From Ischnura elegans (Eukaryota; Arthropoda; Insecta; Odonata; Coenagrionidae), in NCBI RefSeq assembly GCF_921293095.1, contig NC_060251.1, positions 95,900,566 through 95,964,565 on the forward strand: a stretch of DNA of 64,000 nucleotides, in the 5' to 3' direction. Within the stretch, counting starts at the first letter, position 1; each line of letters starts with the position of its first letter. Under the pieces are notes generated by a model, which was not told where the DNA came from, searched no databases, and saw only the letters and a program-made list of their open reading frames with translations. The translations under genes were made by a program, and so were the position numbers. Positions 62,080 to 64,000 of this stretch are shown piece by piece.

Positions 62080-64000
62080 ATTATATCATTTCATTTCCTT
62101 CCATTTAAAAGAGAACCACAGAAAAAAACAAAGAGAGAATAGGAGCACGATATTCGGAAAATTAATGGAATTGGAAAGGGTTACATAAACTGTGGAAATC
62201 ACAAAGTCTCTTCATTGCCATTATAAAGCCCTTTCATAATGTCACAGCTTCCAATTTCCATTTAACAAGATATGGGTGTTTGTGATCGTCCTACATTAAT
62301 ATTCCTTAAACACCTCCGTTGTAAAGGCCTTACATGCACTGTTTTCATGGCGGTGAAGATAAAAAGTAATAACTATGATTTCTGGTTTCAGTGAACAACC
62401 TATTTATTTAAAATAAATAAAATATCATTTGGTTTGTTCATTTAAATTTATTTCATCTGACATTGAATTGACCTTGGCCCGACCCTCCAGCAAAAATGCA
62501 TTCCATACACCTTTGCCCTCAGAGCTATGAATTTCCTAATTGGCTCAGGAGGAAATGATGCTAATAAATGATTATTTAATACTTATGAGAATAGGTTCGC
62601 TGCCTATGTTTGCCTAATTTGAAGGTTAGAGGAATTACTAAACTTGGAAATTTAAAATTAAAGTTGGACTCCTGGGAAAGTGTTAAAAAAGTAGCTAACA
62701 GCAACAAAAAAATACATTATCAAGAGAAAAAATATTGGGATAAAGGACAAAATTTCATGAGATGAGCAAAACATCTCCTTCCTAGTAAATTTTAGTGATT
62801 ACTTCTTCCTAAAAATAGTTGGATATTCACTATCACATTTTTATTCCTTTACATATTTGTTTTTAAATTTCCCATACCATAAACCATGACCAATTTTCTA
62901 ATGTATAATTTATAATTTTCACTAAGATAATTTTTGTACTTATTGGTTGGTATATTTCCATGTGATGCTTTGTTTCTGCCTGAACGCAATGAGATTTGTG
63001 AAGAGTTCGTAACCTGTTGAAATAAATATCATTATTATTATGAATAGAGCAAGATCTATAATTTGCCCCACATCGACAACATCTGTTCAAGAGGCAATTG
63101 TTCCAGCTGAAACAGTTCAAGAAACATGGAACATTTGGGCTAAGACATGTATGATGATGGCTGTAAATAGCTTGCCAGCTCTTTTTTCTGTGCCAAACAT
63201 TTAACTAGATCCTCAAAAAGTTAATTGATAATAAAGATTATATAGCTGAAAGTTTTATGAACACACTGTATTTGAAGTGAAATAATGTTAGTCTTGGTGA
63301 TGAGGAACTGGGAGTAAAGTCAACGTACGTTGATTAACAGATGATTACGTGAACTTTATCACACAGCTTTAGAAAAATTAGGAGCGAGACTTCAAAGTGG
63401 CTATGAAATATCAGTCTAAATCCAAGGAGAGTCTAAGCGCCAGCCTCGTCGGAGTGCATCGGTGAAGTTAGCCGTTTGCAAGTCATAAAAACAGTGGTGT
63501 ACAACAGCAAGGAAAAGAACTTGTCAATTATCATTTAACACAACAGAGAAAAATACTGTAGGCTGAAGACAGCATCAACAAAGTCCAGCAAAGTGTCAAA
63601 GAGACAAATGGGGAGATGGAAAACATGAGCCACCGTCTAGCTTAAAAGAATTATCATGTTTTTTTGCCGCTAGGGACAGATATCATTAGTAAAGCTTGCG
63701 CCTTCAGAATAGCACTATAGTAGTATGTAGTATGGTGAGTTGAACATTTAGTGGAACTTCCACGACCGAAATAAGAGCAACGTGAAAGGTAGGTGCATAC
63801 TAACTGAGTAATTCTGTACTTACCTCATGCCCATAAATTCTTCTCCTTCGTACCGAGTTGACGTAGGTATCCTTTTACCTGCTTTCCAATCGACAGGAAA
63901 GGGAGGATTTGAAAGATTTAAAGGATTCATTGAAAAATTATCCAAAAATTATCACTAAAGAAATTGAAAGAACAATCAAATGAATCTAGTAGTGAGTCAT
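62080..64000. other. No recognisable gene; one TTA-rich tail near 63010-63040
   Basis: AT-rich to the end of the window. TGTTGAAATAAATATCATTATTATTATG at 63016-63043 resembles the LINE tails at 36470 and 62050, but no coding part precedes it. The minus-strand frame 62863-63120 is without recognisable domain. Confidence 0.4.

Overview
The window reads as an animal genome, most likely an arthropod. It carries Penelope-like, CR1/L2-like, RTE-like and other LINE fragments ending in TTA or TAGATG repeats, together with piggyBac, mariner, pogo, hAT, PIF/Harbinger-like and Helitron remnants and several tRNA-derived SINE families. I found no convincing host protein gene, no genuine tRNA or rRNA gene, no operon, no CRISPR array and no prokaryotic or phage feature. 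There is one 500-base assembly gap (28046-28545). The species cannot be fixed from this sequence. Family labels such as hAT-N1 to hAT-N10 and MITE-AT are mine, used only to link copies inside the window.

Layout: 1-8700 holds a MITE-AT copy, two tRNA-like SINEs, a Penelope-like tail with a hammerhead-like core, tRNA-like inverted arms, and nonautonomous hAT elements with clear 8-bp target duplications. 8705-10835 is a nested cluster in which a LINE end sits inside one hAT element that sits inside another. 11990-14530 is a degraded CR1/L2-type LINE on the minus strand. 16916-17640 is a Helitron relic with helicase motif and 3' end. 20045-25561 has an inverted pair of one repeat flanking a foldback element whose arms are built from a short iterated motif. 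26377-29781 is an imperfect tandem duplication around the assembly gap, and its second copy provides an empty site for MITE-AT. 29977-31755 has a hAT transposase end and two hAT elements. 33188-34393 is a mariner relic with a duplicated inverted 3' end and a nested MITE. 34640-36490 is a fairly young LINE with an intact YADD motif but two frameshifts. 38097-40923 is a piggyBac relic. 43968-45850 is a pogo/Tigger-like element. 50040-50905 is a Penelope-like reverse transcriptase relic that probably includes its endonuclease region. 54191-56862 is a hAT element split by a 2.46-kb piggyBac relic in which a key aspartate is replaced. 59508-61430 is a TA-flanked DNA element containing another MITE. 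61615-62075 is a LINE 3' end.

Nothing here forms a functional gene set. All coding remnants are transposon proteins with stops, frameshifts or deletions. The value of the window lies in the order of insertions, the exact target duplications, and a few structures (the AT-flanked MITE family, the foldback element, tRNA-like inverted arms, a perfect 58-bp palindrome) that are not explained by the standard families I recognise.
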